A DNA stretch of 50,890 nucleotides from Clostridium sp. (lineage in GTDB: Bacteria > Bacillota > Clostridia > Clostridiales > Clostridiaceae), in the NCBI RefSeq assembly GCF_026168755.1, contig NZ_JAPFDR010000020.1, forward strand, positions 1 to 50,890. Direction: 5' to 3'. The number at the start of each line of letters is the position of its first letter. Positions within the stretch are counted from its first letter, which is position 1. The notes below the pieces were generated by a model that saw nothing but the letters and a program-made list of their open reading frames with translations, was not told the origin of the DNA and did not search any database. A program made the position numbers and the translations under genes. Shown in pieces: positions 8,040 to 17,194 of this stretch.

Positions 8040-8954
8040 TCATAACTTCTTATTTATTAAATTAATAATTTCCTCAATATTTTCATTTACATCTATATCA
8101 CCATACCAATTTTCTAAATCTCCCTGTTTATTATCTCCAAAATATTTTGCCTTAAGTATTATTTCTGGTCTATATTCAAAATGTAGGATGTCAAAATGAG
8201 CCCACTTATCTCCCCAAACAAATCCATGATTCTCAAAAGCATTAACAATTGCCTGTGGATAAGAAGCTATTCTTTTGCTTCCTTCCTCCTTAGATACCCA
8301 CTTCCAATAATCCGAATCATTTCTATTTAAATCAATTGAAATTCCATATGCATGTGCACTTAAAAGTCCAGTATCTTGTATATATCTATAATTATATCCA
8401 CCACTTAATGGAGCTACATAAGATTCATCTCGTGACCCTCTTTGAAGTGTATTTGAAATATCATTTAATGCAGCGTTCAGTTCTTCACTGGCTTTATTAA
8501 CAGTACTGAACATTACTGTTCCATAATAAGTTGATGTTGACTTTAAGTTTTTCTCAATTTCACTTTTACTTTCTCCATACATGGCTCCTAAAAATCCATA
8601 ATTTCTTATTCTACCTGGATCATAATTATCATCCATTACTTTATCAATCATATTAAGTGGATAAATATCACTTAATGTATCTTCTAAATCAGCATTAAAA
8701 AACTTTTGATCATAAGTTTTTTCTTTTTTATCATCGTATAATATTTTCTTACCATTTTTCATTACGATATAAATAGAATCATTAGAATCTTTTTCTATAT
8801 CTATTATTTGCTCAGGATAAGCTAACATAAGAACTAATAAATCTTGCTTTACATGAGTAATATACTTACTCTCTTCTATAGTAATTCCATAAACCTTATA
8901 TGGTATAAATAATAGTATCATTACAAAACATATTATTTTTATTCTATTTTTCAT
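8040..8954 (-). CDS. M15 family D-alanyl-D-alanine carboxypeptidase (VanY/LD-type)
   Basis: Membrane-anchored or secreted zinc peptidase acting on peptidoglycan stem peptides. An N-terminal hydrophobic segment (IICFVMILLFIPYKVYG) exports it. The catalytic domain lies in the C-terminal half. SAHAYGISIDLN gives the zinc ligands H201 and D208, and HFDILHFEYRPE gives the third ligand H258 in the family HxE arrangement. About 170 residues precede the catalytic domain, longer than a minimal VanY. ATG at 8954 is chosen because an in-frame GTG at 8963 is part of the GAGGTG ribosome site. It is the middle gene of a three-gene set with microproteins on both sides. Confidence 0.85.
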   Translation of the reverse strand: MKNRIKIICFVMILLFIPYKVYGITIEESKYITHVKQDLLVLMLAYPEQIIDIEKDSNDSIYIVMKNGKKILYDDKKEKTYDQKFFNADLEDTLSDIYPLNMIDKVMDDNYDPGRIRNYGFLGAMYGESKSEIEKNLKSTSTYYGTVMFSTVNKASEELNAALNDISNTLQRGSRDESYVAPLSGGYNYRYIQDTGLLSAHAYGISIDLNRNDSDYWKWVSKEEGSKRIASYPQAIVNAFENHGFVWGDKWAHFDILHFEYRPEIILKAKYFGDNKQGDLENWYGDIDVNENIEEIINLINKKL

Positions 8955-8966
8955 CCACTTCACCTC

Positions 8967-9104
8967 TTATAGATATAATTTTGTTTCGATTTTTCTATCA
9001 TATTCTGACCAATTTCCTGCCTCTGTTTTTTCTTTTATTTGAGATATTTTATTCATGGTTGCATCTATAGAATCTGCAGAGTTAAGAAATACATCTTTCT
9101 TCAT
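8967..9104 (-). CDS. Microprotein (45 aa), unknown, first gene of M15 operon
   Basis: A 45-residue frame (MKKDVFLNSADSIDATMNKI, ending KIETKLYL) with GGAGG nine bases upstream. Its stop lies 12 bp before the peptidase start, so the two are very likely cotranscribed and coupled. It is hydrophilic and probably helical, with no export signal. No family recognised. Confidence 0.6.
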   Translation of the reverse strand: MKKDVFLNSADSIDATMNKISQIKEKTEAGNWSEYDRKIETKLYL

Positions 9105-9157
9105 TATCTATTTCCTCCAATGCCCTAAATATTATAATTTAGTTTAACCTAAAGAAC

Positions 9158-9198
9158 GAGTATTTAAAGCCTAAATATCTTTTAAACTTTAAATACTC
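9158..9198 (-). terminator. Perfect 12-bp inverted repeat after the YhgE gene
   Basis: GAGTATTTAAAG (9158-9169) pairs exactly with CTTTAAATACTC (9187-9198) across a 17-base loop. It is 30 bp past the YhgE stop but has only a weak T tract, so it could instead be an operator for the microprotein/M15 operon that begins at 9104. Confidence 0.45.
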
Positions 9199-9227
9199 CA
9201 TTGAATTAATATTTAATAATTATTAAT

Positions 9228-11375
9228 CTATTCTCCAATTCCACTCTTTTCAAAACTTTCTGTGAAGCCATGTGTTAATTTATTTATTGGTTTCTTAAGG
9301 AATAGTGAAATAAGTATAAATATTGCTCCATATATTAAAAGTACTACTATATCCTTAATTAATACACTTTGAACAACTCCACCAATTGCTTCTCTTGCAA
9401 GTGAAATAGCATAAGTAAATGGTAAAAATGGATTAATAACTTGGAAGAACTTTGGTGTTAATTGAATAGGGAAAGTTCCTCCTGAACCACCAATTTGTAT
9501 TACTAATAATACAATACCTAAAACTTTACCTATATTTCCAAGCACAGAGCAAAGTGAATATAAAATTAATGTAAATATAATACTTGTAAACACACTACCT
9601 AATACGAATAATAATGGATTTACACAATATATCTTTAATATATATATATCTCCTACAGAAACTATTATAGCTTGAATTATTGCTATGCTCATAAATAATA
9701 ACATTTTTCCAAAATATTGTGATATAGCTGAATATTCACCCTTAGCCTCAACTGTTAACATTGAAGCTAGTAATAATAATCCTACCCACAATGATAATAC
9801 AGTATAAAATGGAGTCATTCCTGTTCCATAATTCCCCATCGAGAATAATGTATTTGTCACTATTTCAACTGGATTTGCAAGGAAATCACTTCTCTTTTGA
9901 ACGTCACTCTTTAATAGATTTACTATATCTTGTAAGTCAGCACTATCCTTTATTCCTTCAACCCTGCTTATTAAATCATTAATCATATTTTCAGCTTCTG
10001 GAAGCTTCTCTTTTACAAACTCTATTCCTTCTATTCCCTTATCCGCACCTTGATATACAGTAGTTAATAATTCACTAACTTGTGGTAATTTTGCTTCTGC
10101 TTCACTTAATACAGACATAGCATTATCTGCTACAATATATGCATCATCAAAAATAGTATTTATTTTTGATACTATCTCTGAATCAAAATTATTATAAATA
10201 TTATTAGTTATATTGCTAATGTCATTTGAAAGTGCCATTATGTTATTTAATAACGATAAATTTGGCTTTTCTCCATTAGCAATACCATCTTTAATAGTAT
10301 TTAACGCAGTGATAGCTGAATCAATTTTACTACTAACTGTTTGTAGATTACTTATTATATCATCAAATTTACCTGGACTAAATTTATTCATAGTTTCAAG
10401 AATATTAATTAATGAATCAGCACTCTTATTTATGCTATTTAATTTGTCAAGTAAACTATCTATCATAGCCGGTACATTTTCTGAACCTGCATTTATTGCA
10501 TCTATCAATGCACTTGTGTATGTTGATACATCATTAGATATCTCATTTAATATTTTTATATCATTTTTAATTATTGGAGCGATATTATTTAAACTACTTT
10601 TTGAAGTACTTAAAAATCCCTTTACTTCTGCACTTAATTTTTGCGCATTTTCAACTGTTTCTTTTATCATAGGAATATCTTCTTGAATTCCTACAACTAA
10701 TGTTTTAAGCTGTTCTGCCCCTTGAACAGCTAGATTAACAGTATCATTAATATTTCCAAAATTCCCTTGAACATCTAATAATGCATTATAAATTGTAGTT
10801 ATTTTAGGAATTTGATTTTCAAGCTCTATTCCTAAATCATTTGCTAATCCAAATATTGTATCACTTACAGTACTAACTATTGCTTTGCTTATCTTTTCTT
10901 GAACCGCAGTAGCACCTTTATCAGTAAGCTTAGGTGCAATAGCATTTATTTTCTCATTAACTGTATAAATTATTTCACCTTTTTCTATATCATCTGTTAC
11001 AATAGATGTTAAATTCTTAGAAAAATCTTCTGGTATTGTGATCATCGCATAGTATTTTCCCTCTTCAACCATTTGATTTGCTTCTTCTTCACTAATAAAC
11101 TGCCACCCCATCTGTTTGTTATCTTTCAATTCATCAACAACAGTATTTCCTAAATTTATATCTTCTCCATTTAAAGTTGCTCCCAAATCCTTATTAACTA
11201 CACCAATTTTTATTCCACTTGTTGCTGACTCTGCATATGGATCCCAGGATGCTTTGATATTAAACCAAGCATACAAAGAAGGTAATATACATAATGCTAC
11301 TACAACAATAAGAGCCCCATAATTTGTAAATATATTTTTTAAATCTTTTTTAAAAATTTCAAATGCACCCTTCAT
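9228..11375 (-). CDS. YhgE/Pip family membrane protein
   Basis: A 715-residue protein of the YhgE/Pip (phage infection protein-like) family. An N-terminal membrane helix contains the family block ILPSLYAWFNIKASWDPY. A long extracytoplasmic coiled-coil region follows (about residues 150-480, many Ile/Asn/Ser heptads), then a C-terminal ABC-2-like group of five or six membrane helices with GGSGGTFPIQLTPKFFQVINPFLPFTYAI. Distant relatives are the EsaA/YueB components of type VII secretion, but no WXG100 or EssC gene is present here. ATG at 11375 is preceded by AAAGGAG. Two paralogues lie at 31172 and 33344. A perfect dyad at 11433-11452 overlaps the likely promoter. Confidence 0.88.
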   Translation of the reverse strand: MKGAFEIFKKDLKNIFTNYGALIVVVALCILPSLYAWFNIKASWDPYAESATSGIKIGVVNKDLGATLNGEDINLGNTVVDELKDNKQMGWQFISEEEANQMVEEGKYYAMITIPEDFSKNLTSIVTDDIEKGEIIYTVNEKINAIAPKLTDKGATAVQEKISKAIVSTVSDTIFGLANDLGIELENQIPKITTIYNALLDVQGNFGNINDTVNLAVQGAEQLKTLVVGIQEDIPMIKETVENAQKLSAEVKGFLSTSKSSLNNIAPIIKNDIKILNEISNDVSTYTSALIDAINAGSENVPAMIDSLLDKLNSINKSADSLINILETMNKFSPGKFDDIISNLQTVSSKIDSAITALNTIKDGIANGEKPNLSLLNNIMALSNDISNITNNIYNNFDSEIVSKINTIFDDAYIVADNAMSVLSEAEAKLPQVSELLTTVYQGADKGIEGIEFVKEKLPEAENMINDLISRVEGIKDSADLQDIVNLLKSDVQKRSDFLANPVEIVTNTLFSMGNYGTGMTPFYTVLSLWVGLLLLASMLTVEAKGEYSAISQYFGKMLLFMSIAIIQAIIVSVGDIYILKIYCVNPLLFVLGSVFTSIIFTLILYSLCSVLGNIGKVLGIVLLVIQIGGSGGTFPIQLTPKFFQVINPFLPFTYAISLAREAIGGVVQSVLIKDIVVLLIYGAIFILISLFLKKPINKLTHGFTESFEKSGIGE

Positions 11376-11432
11376 TTTTCTACTCCTTTGACCTTTACTT
11401 ACTTTCGAATAAATATATATTATCATTTTGGT

Positions 11433-11452
11433 ACTAAAATTCAAGTTTTAGT
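11433..11452. promoter_or_regulatory. Operator-like dyad upstream of YhgE gene
   Basis: ACTAAAA-N6-TTTTAGT, a perfect 7+7 palindrome covering the putative -35 (TTGAAT, minus strand). A dyad with the same arms and a 4-base spacer sits in the divergent promoter at 11693. A TetR- or MarR-type repressor site is a reasonable guess; no regulator gene is adjacent. Confidence 0.5.
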
Positions 11453-11692
11453 TTTATGCTATTTTTCTTCTATTTTTACTATTAATCATCATTTTTCTAA
11501 TTATTAAAACGTTTTTTCTATGCTTAAATAAAAAATTTTTTTAATAAAATTTAAACACGCTATTAACATTTTATTCATCTTTTTATCTCCATTTTTTATT
11601 CTACTTTTGTTTTTCACCTTTTTTAAATTAATATACTATGTTAAATTTATCAATTTACTAATAAATTTTAATTTATATGTATAAATTTCTAT

Positions 11693-11717
11693 ACTAAAAT
11701 TATTTTTAGTGTATACT
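11693..11717 (+). promoter_or_regulatory. Promoter and operator-like dyad of the DEAD-box helicase
   Basis: ACTAAAA-N4-TTTTAGT (11693-11710) directly precedes the -10 TATACT (11712-11717), followed by AGGAG and the start at 11758. The remainder of the 382-bp divergent gap (11376-11757) is A+T-rich with no gene I can support. Confidence 0.5.
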
Positions 11718-11757
11718 AATATAGATACTAAAAAATACCGAGGAGAAAATAACGAAT

Positions 11758-12897
11758 ATGTCATTTAATGAGCTTAATTTAAATTCAAATATAATAGAAG
11801 GTTTAAAACTTCAAGGAATTACTTCTCCAACAGAAGTACAAAGCCTAACTATTCCAAAAGCATTAGAAAACTTAGACATTATTGCAGAGTCACATACTGG
11901 TAGTGGAAAAACTTTAGCTTACATATGTCCTATTTTTCAAAAAATAAATACAGAAAAAAAAGAAATGCAAGCTATTATACTTGCTCCAACCCATGAATTA
12001 GTTATGCAAATTGATGCACAAATAAAACTACTTTCAAAGAACTCAAATATGAATGTAACTTCTCTTACTATAATGGGGGAATCTAATATTGAAAAACAAA
12101 TAAAAAAACTTAAAGAAGTAAAACCACACATAATAGTAGGTTCAGCAGGAAGAGTTCTTGATTTAATTAAAAAGAAAAAAATATCTGCTCATACTATAAA
12201 AACTATAGTTATGGATGAAGCTGATAGCTTATTAGCTAAAAATAAATCTACAATAATAAAAGATATAATAAAATCTACTATGAGAGATAGACAGCTTATG
12301 TTCTTCTCTGCAAGTATAAATAATACAGCCTTAGAAATTTCTAAATCATTAGTTAAAGAAGTTCATATAGTAAAATCAGAATCTAAATCAGTTTTAAACC
12401 CAAATATTTCTCATATGTTTATTACTTGTGAATTTAGAGATAGATTTGAAACTTTAAGAAAACTATTAGCCGCTGAAAGTCCTGAAAAAGCTATAGTGTT
12501 TATTAACAATAGCACAGAACTTCAAAATATTAATGAAAAGCTAGATTATCATAAAGTTAAATCTACAGCTATTTTCGGAAATGCTTCAAAAGAACAAAGA
12601 CAAAGATCAATAGAAGCTTTTAGAAATGGAAAATTTAATGTTTTAGTTTCTTCTGACGTATCTGCTAGAGGTTTAGATATCCCAGAAGTAACTCATATTA
12701 TAAGTATGGATTTCCCTGAAAATCCTGATGAATATTTACACAGAGCAGGAAGAACAGCACGTGGAAACCTTTCAGGCTCTTCAATTTGTATAGGTACAAG
12801 ACGTGACTTAGATGCTATAAAATCATACCAAAAAGCTTTCAAAATTAAATTCAAAGAAATGAAATTATACGGTGGTAACTTAATACCAGTTAAATAA
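11758..12897 (+). CDS. DEAD-box ATP-dependent RNA helicase
   Basis: A 379-residue core-only RNA helicase. Motifs in order: SPTEVQ (Q motif), SHTGSGKT (I, K51), PTHELV (Ia), GSAGR (Ib), DEAD (II), SAS (III), IVFINN (IV), SSDVSARGLD (V) and HRAGRTAR (VI). There is no C-terminal RNA-binding extension such as that of DbpA/CsdA, so it is a minimal type comparable to the shorter clostridial and bacillary enzymes. It should act in mRNA or rRNA remodelling in the cytoplasm. It is monocistronic, with a bidirectional terminator at 12906-12953. Motif III is SAS rather than SAT. Confidence 0.93.
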   Translation: MSFNELNLNSNIIEGLKLQGITSPTEVQSLTIPKALENLDIIAESHTGSGKTLAYICPIFQKINTEKKEMQAIILAPTHELVMQIDAQIKLLSKNSNMNVTSLTIMGESNIEKQIKKLKEVKPHIIVGSAGRVLDLIKKKKISAHTIKTIVMDEADSLLAKNKSTIIKDIIKSTMRDRQLMFFSASINNTALEISKSLVKEVHIVKSESKSVLNPNISHMFITCEFRDRFETLRKLLAAESPEKAIVFINNSTELQNINEKLDYHKVKSTAIFGNASKEQRQRSIEAFRNGKFNVLVSSDVSARGLDIPEVTHIISMDFPENPDEYLHRAGRTARGNLSGSSICIGTRRDLDAIKSYQKAFKIKFKEMKLYGGNLIPVK

Positions 12898-12905
12898 AAA
12901 AATTT

Positions 12906-12953
12906 AATTCTTAGCTTCAGATAAAGTTAAACCTTCATTTGAAGCTAAGAATT
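12906..12953. terminator. Bidirectional terminator between convergent genes
   Basis: Fourteen-base arms (12906-12919 and 12940-12953) pair perfectly. It closes both the DEAD-box gene (plus) and the histidine kinase gene (minus), whose stop codon lies inside it. Confidence 0.7.
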
Positions 12954-14470
12954 TAGTTATTAAACATTATTTTAAATACAACCGAGTTATCTTTAGACGT
13001 AATATTATAACTAATATTTTCATGCTTATCTAATATAGTCCTTACTATATAAAGTCCTAATCCAGTTCCTCCTGTTTTTCTATTTCTAGATTTATCAACT
13101 CTATAGAAGGCATTAAATATATTCCCAATTTGATCCTCAGAAATTGTTATGCCTGTATTTTCAACAGTTAATTCCTTACTAGTCAGCTTTATAATAATTT
13201 TCTCATCAACCGGAGAATAAGTAATTGCATTTTTAACTATATTAGTAATTACTTTTTTTATTAACTTTTCATCTGCAATTATAAAAATATCTTCATTAAT
13301 ATCAGTTTCTAAATTTAAACTCTTTTCATCAATAAAATATTTTAACTCTCTAACTACACAATTAGTAACTTTGCTTATATTTACATTTGTAAAATTATAC
13401 TTAAATTCTCCATTTTCTCTTTCACTTAAATGTAATATTTCCTGTACTAACTCACTCATCTTTTGTATAACATCATAAGATTCTTTTAAATATTTATCCC
13501 TATCTTTATACTTCCCAATATTATAAATCATTCCCTCTAACTGTCCATTAATTATAGTAATAGGTGATTTTAATTCATGAGAAATTGTTGCAATAAATTC
13601 TCTTCTTTCCTTCTCCAATTTTCTTTCCATTTCTATTTCTTCTGTAAGCTGTGAATTCATACTTTCTAACTTATGAAAAGACTCTTTTAAATTCTTATTC
13701 ATTAAATTTAAACTATTGCATAATTCCCCTATTTCATCTTTATCATTTATTTCAATAACATTATCAAAATCTAAATTTGCCATCTTTTTAGCAACCTTAT
13801 TTATCTTAATTAATGGTCTACTTATTAAAAGAGCATAAAAACCAGAAATTGTAAAAGAAATTATTATAATTGCTATAATAGCAAATGGGAAAAATAAAAT
13901 AATACTATCTGCTGCTTCATTTTCTGGACTTATAGGGAAATGTACTATCATATTATATATTTTATCTAAGCTTTTTATATAAACAGCTTCATCTATATTT
14001 AAACTTCCATTTTTATTAATTAATTGATATACAAGTTGTGTTTTATTTAAACTTCTATTTATATCAAATTGTAAATAATATTTTTCAAATCTTTGAAAAC
14101 CTTCATACTTATTATTATATAAAAACGGTATATTATTGGGTGAGTTTGCCCCCTCCCTAAATGATGAATATATTATACTATTAATTAAATTATTATTATC
14201 CTTACTTACTAAAATAATATCTATGTTATTATTATAAGAAAATTTATCTAATAATTCATCTACATCTATATCTTCATTAGACCCTAGCTCTCTTTTTAAT
14301 TCTTCTACTCCCGATTTAACACTCTTAACCTTATAAATCTCATAGACTCTTGGCATAAAGAAATATATGCATATATATAAAAGTGTAAAAGCTAATATTA
14401 TTATTAAGCTACTCCATATAAATAATTTTTTCTTTATACTTAGGTTTTTCCATTTATTTTTCAAGAACAT
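12953..14470 (-). CDS. Sensor histidine kinase (HAMP-HisKA-HATPase)
   Basis: A 505-residue membrane sensor kinase, partner of the response regulator whose gene it overlaps. Membrane helices are near residues 15-40 and 190-215, enclosing a ~150-residue extracytoplasmic sensor. A HAMP linker follows, then HisKA with the phospho-acceptor H298 (ATISHELKSP) and a HATPase_c domain with N-box NIVKNAITYSP and G-boxes VENTGI and KTGGTGLGLYIV. It autophosphorylates and passes phosphate to the regulator. The ATG lies inside the last codons of the regulator gene (17-bp overlap), so translation is coupled. The signal cannot be deduced. Confidence 0.93.
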   Translation of the reverse strand: MFLKNKWKNLSIKKKLFIWSSLIIILAFTLLYICIYFFMPRVYEIYKVKSVKSGVEELKRELGSNEDIDVDELLDKFSYNNNIDIILVSKDNNNLINSIIYSSFREGANSPNNIPFLYNNKYEGFQRFEKYYLQFDINRSLNKTQLVYQLINKNGSLNIDEAVYIKSLDKIYNMIVHFPISPENEAADSIILFFPFAIIAIIIISFTISGFYALLISRPLIKINKVAKKMANLDFDNVIEINDKDEIGELCNSLNLMNKNLKESFHKLESMNSQLTEEIEMERKLEKERREFIATISHELKSPITIINGQLEGMIYNIGKYKDRDKYLKESYDVIQKMSELVQEILHLSERENGEFKYNFTNVNISKVTNCVVRELKYFIDEKSLNLETDINEDIFIIADEKLIKKVITNIVKNAITYSPVDEKIIIKLTSKELTVENTGITISEDQIGNIFNAFYRVDKSRNRKTGGTGLGLYIVRTILDKHENISYNITSKDNSVVFKIMFNN

Positions 14471-15122
14471 ATCCTACACCTTTAATAGTTTTAATATAAT
14501 CCTTCTTTATTTTCTTCCTTATATTTTTCATATGTGCATCTATAACTCTAGTATCTCCAAAATAATCATAACCCCATATTTTTTCAATTAACTTTTCTCT
14601 AGAAACTACCGTTGGATAACTACTCATCATTAACTTTAATATATTAAATTCCTTTAAAGTTAATTCAATTTCCTCTTCATCAACATAGGATTTAAATGTT
14701 TGTAACTCAAGCTTTAGTCCCTCAAATCTTAAAACTTCATCTTCAGATAATTCCCTATTCTTTCTCCTTAAAACAGCTTCTACCCTTTTAATTAATATGT
14801 TAAATGAAAATGGCTTACTAATATAATCATCTGCTCTTAAATCAAAACCTTTTATTTCATTTTCTTCATCACCTAATGCTGTTAAAAATATTACTGAAAC
14901 TTCTTTATCTATATTTCTTATCATTTTACACAATGAATGTCCATCAAGCTTAGGCATCATTACATCTAAAATTACTAAATCATATTCTCCTGATTTAAAT
15001 TTTTCATATCCTTCTACTCCATCATTTGCTGTATCTACTATGTAATCTTGTGAAGATAGAAACTCCACTATTAATTCTTGTATTTGATTGTCATCTTCCA
15101 CCACTAAAATTTTGTAATTCAT
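14454..15122 (-). CDS. OmpR/PhoB-family response regulator
   Basis: A 222-residue regulator with receiver and winged-helix DNA-binding domains. The receiver shows VVEDD (acidic pocket), the phospho-acceptor D53 in LVILDVMMP, a Thr in LTALG and Lys in SKPF. The C-terminal domain has FNILKLMMSSYPTVVSREKLIEKIWG and the recognition stretch RVIDAHMKNIRKKI. ATG at 15122 is preceded by GGAGG. It is the first gene of the two-gene operon with the kinase. Targets are unknown. Confidence 0.94.
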   Translation of the reverse strand: MNYKILVVEDDNQIQELIVEFLSSQDYIVDTANDGVEGYEKFKSGEYDLVILDVMMPKLDGHSLCKMIRNIDKEVSVIFLTALGDEENEIKGFDLRADDYISKPFSFNILIKRVEAVLRRKNRELSEDEVLRFEGLKLELQTFKSYVDEEEIELTLKEFNILKLMMSSYPTVVSREKLIEKIWGYDYFGDTRVIDAHMKNIRKKIKKDYIKTIKGVGYVLEK

Positions 15123-15252
15123 ATTTTCCTCCAATAAGTTATATATATTTAATTTTACCATAATCCTTACTTTTACATATTAAATTCATTTAAATTTCAG
15201 TTTTTTACATTTTCATCAATTATACAATTAATATATTATTATTCAAAAATAT

Positions 15253-15278
15253 ACCACTAATTATTAACAATTAGTGGT
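15253..15278 (-). terminator. Intrinsic terminator of the aldo/keto reductase gene
   Basis: ACCACTAATT (15253-15262) and AATTAGTGGT (15269-15278) form a perfect stem with a six-base loop. On the minus strand ATATTTTTG follows. Confidence 0.75.
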
Positions 15279-15323
15279 AATATACTATTTATTTACTACA
15301 TTATTGTTTTTCTCAACTTCAGC

Positions 15324-16268
15324 TTAATTATTTGAATCTATACTTTTAGTAGCAATACTAGTATTACTACTAATTTCATTGTTGATCTTACTGATATCTT
15401 CCCCAGTTTGATTTAAAGCATATTTTATATTATTAAATTTACTCATTAAAGTATCATATGTTGTATTTGAAGGAGTATCTGATACTTTTTCATTTCTATC
15501 TAACTTATCAATTTTTCTTATATCTTCTTCTGATAACTCAAAATTAAAAATATCAATATTATCAGTCATTCTTCCGAAGTGAGATGACTTTGGAATAGGA
15601 ATAATACCTTTTTGTATATGCCACCTTAAAGCTATTTGAGCAATACTCTTGTTATATTTTTCAGCTAAATCCATAATTAAGGGAACCTCTAATAACTGTC
15701 CCTTCATAATTGGACTCCATCCTATAACTTGTATCTTATAATTATTGCAATAATTAACTAATTCCCTTTGAGAAAAACATGGATGTACTTCAATTTCATT
15801 AACCATAGGCATTATTCTTGCTGTTTTTTTCAAAGCTTCTAAATGTCCTATTTTAAAATTGCTTACTCCAATAGCTCTAATCTTACCTAATTCATAAAGA
15901 TCCTCAAATGCTCTCCAAGTTTCGCTATTCAATTCAGTTGGCCAATGTACTAATAGCAAATCTAAATAATCAATATCTAATTTTCTCATGGACTCCTCAA
16001 AGGATTTTATTGCTTTGTTATATCCATGACTATCATTCCAAACCTTTGTGGATAAAAATATATCTTCTCTTTTAACTCCACTTTCTTTAATTCCTTTACC
16101 TATCCCCTCTTCATTTCCATAAAAAGATGCTGTATCTATAAATCTATATCCAATTTTTAATGCACATTTAATAGTATCTATAGTTTCACTTTCATCTCCC
16201 AATTTATAAGTCCCAAATCCTATACTAGGTATAGTAATACCATTTAATAAAACCCTATAGCTATCCAT
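15324..16268 (-). CDS. Aldo/keto reductase with a Ser/Asn-rich C-terminal tail
   Basis: NAD(P)H-dependent reductase of the AKR5-like bacterial group, a TIM barrel. The catalytic tetrad is D45 (FIDTASFYG), Y50, K75 (LSTKVW) and H108 (LLVHWP). IPKSSHFGRMTDNI is the cofactor phosphate-binding segment. The normal barrel ends with FELSEEDIRKIDKLDRNEK. Another 50 or so residues follow, rich in Ser, Asn and Thr (KINNEISSNTSIATKS), which is not usual for the family. ATG at 16268 follows GGGGATAGGG; an upstream in-frame ATG at 16283 lies just before that site. The substrate is unknown. Confidence 0.9.
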   Translation of the reverse strand: MDSYRVLLNGITIPSIGFGTYKLGDESETIDTIKCALKIGYRFIDTASFYGNEEGIGKGIKESGVKREDIFLSTKVWNDSHGYNKAIKSFEESMRKLDIDYLDLLLVHWPTELNSETWRAFEDLYELGKIRAIGVSNFKIGHLEALKKTARIMPMVNEIEVHPCFSQRELVNYCNNYKIQVIGWSPIMKGQLLEVPLIMDLAEKYNKSIAQIALRWHIQKGIIPIPKSSHFGRMTDNIDIFNFELSEEDIRKIDKLDRNEKVSDTPSNTTYDTLMSKFNNIKYALNQTGEDISKINNEISSNTSIATKSIDSNN

Positions 16269-16365
16269 AAACCCTATCCCCATTTACCAAATATTTTCTA
16301 TATTATTATCTAATAATCTATTACTACTATAATACTTATTAATTAAAACATTGTTTAATGCTTTT

Positions 16366-16527
16366 TTAATTAATCATATCTTCAAAATAAATACAATTTA
16401 TATCATCTATACATTCTTCTACGTTAAAAACAAATTTATTTTCTAATAATAGTGATATTACGAAGTCTCTACTTCTATACTCTTCATTATCAAATTTACT
16501 CTCTCTACCTTTCCATGAATTTGGCAA
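16366..16527 (-). pseudogene. Probable gene remnant, C-terminal part of an unidentified protein
   Basis: In the 351-bp gap between the reductase and lemA genes, the minus strand holds a 53-codon open stretch with protein-like composition (SWKGRESKFDNEEYRSRD, then NVEECIDDINCIYFEDMIN). The only early start is a TTG with no convincing ribosome site, and a stop lies a few codons upstream. It looks like the surviving 3' end of a gene. I do not recognise the family. Confidence 0.35.
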
Positions 16528-16619
16528 GTTTTTTTCTATAATTTAAAAGTTTAAAGCGAGATAAAACATATATTAATTTAATTTATACATATACTAAAGA
16601 CTAGAAAGGAGATGAAACT

Positions 16620-17189
16620 ATGAAAACTTGGATTAAATCTTTAATAGCAGTTATTATTATACTTATAATAATTGCAATTCCTATGATATCAAGCTATAAC
16701 AATCTAGTTAACTTAGAACAAAATGTCAATGTTGCTGAATCAAATATTGATACACAACTTCAAAGACGTTCTGATTTAATTCCAAACTTAGTGAATACAG
16801 TAAAAGGATATGCCTCTCAAGAAAAAGATATATTTACTGAAATTGCTGATGCAAGAAGTAAATTAGCTGGTGCTAATAATATTACTGAACAAGCTAATGC
16901 AGATAGCGAATTAAGTGGTGCTCTTTCAAGATTATTATTAGTTGTTGAAAATTATCCTGACTTAAAGTCAAATCAAAACTTTCAAGACCTTTCTATACAA
17001 CTAGAAGGTACTGAAAATAGAATTGCTATAGCGAGGCAAGATTATAACACTGCTGCTACAACATATAATACAAAAGTTAAAAGCTTTCCTACCAAAATAA
17101 TTGCATCATTATTGGGTTTTCAGGAAAAACCCTTATATAAGGCTACTGAAGGTGCACAACAAGTACCTGAAGTTAACTTCACAAGTTAA
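16620..17189 (+). CDS. lemA: LemA family membrane protein
   Basis: A 189-residue LemA protein. One N-terminal membrane helix (SLIAVIIILIIIAIPMI) is followed by a helical bundle with the family signature NVNVAESNIDTQLQRRSDLIPNLVNTVKGY. ENYPDLKSNQNF and ENRIAIARQDYN come later. It ends at the family's usual GFQEKPLYKA region, so it is full length. A strong AAAGGAG precedes the ATG. The TPM-domain gene starts five bases after its stop. LemA/TPM pairs are common; their molecular role in the envelope is poorly defined. Confidence 0.95.
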   Translation: MKTWIKSLIAVIIILIIIAIPMISSYNNLVNLEQNVNVAESNIDTQLQRRSDLIPNLVNTVKGYASQEKDIFTEIADARSKLAGANNITEQANADSELSGALSRLLLVVENYPDLKSNQNFQDLSIQLEGTENRIAIARQDYNTAATTYNTKVKSFPTKIIASLLGFQEKPLYKATEGAQQVPEVNFTS

Positions 17190-17194
17190 GTATT

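Noticed and set aside
7799..8065. Plus-strand open frame of 88 codons rich in Phe, Ile and Tyr
   Set aside because: It has no ribosome site and its composition is that of translated A+T-rich DNA; the minus-strand 56-codon frame with AGGAG explains the same stretch better.
9228..11375. Type VII secretion locus (EsaA/YueB)
   Set aside because: The proteins share only the general YhgE/Pip architecture; no WXG100, EssB or EssC gene lies near any of the three copies.
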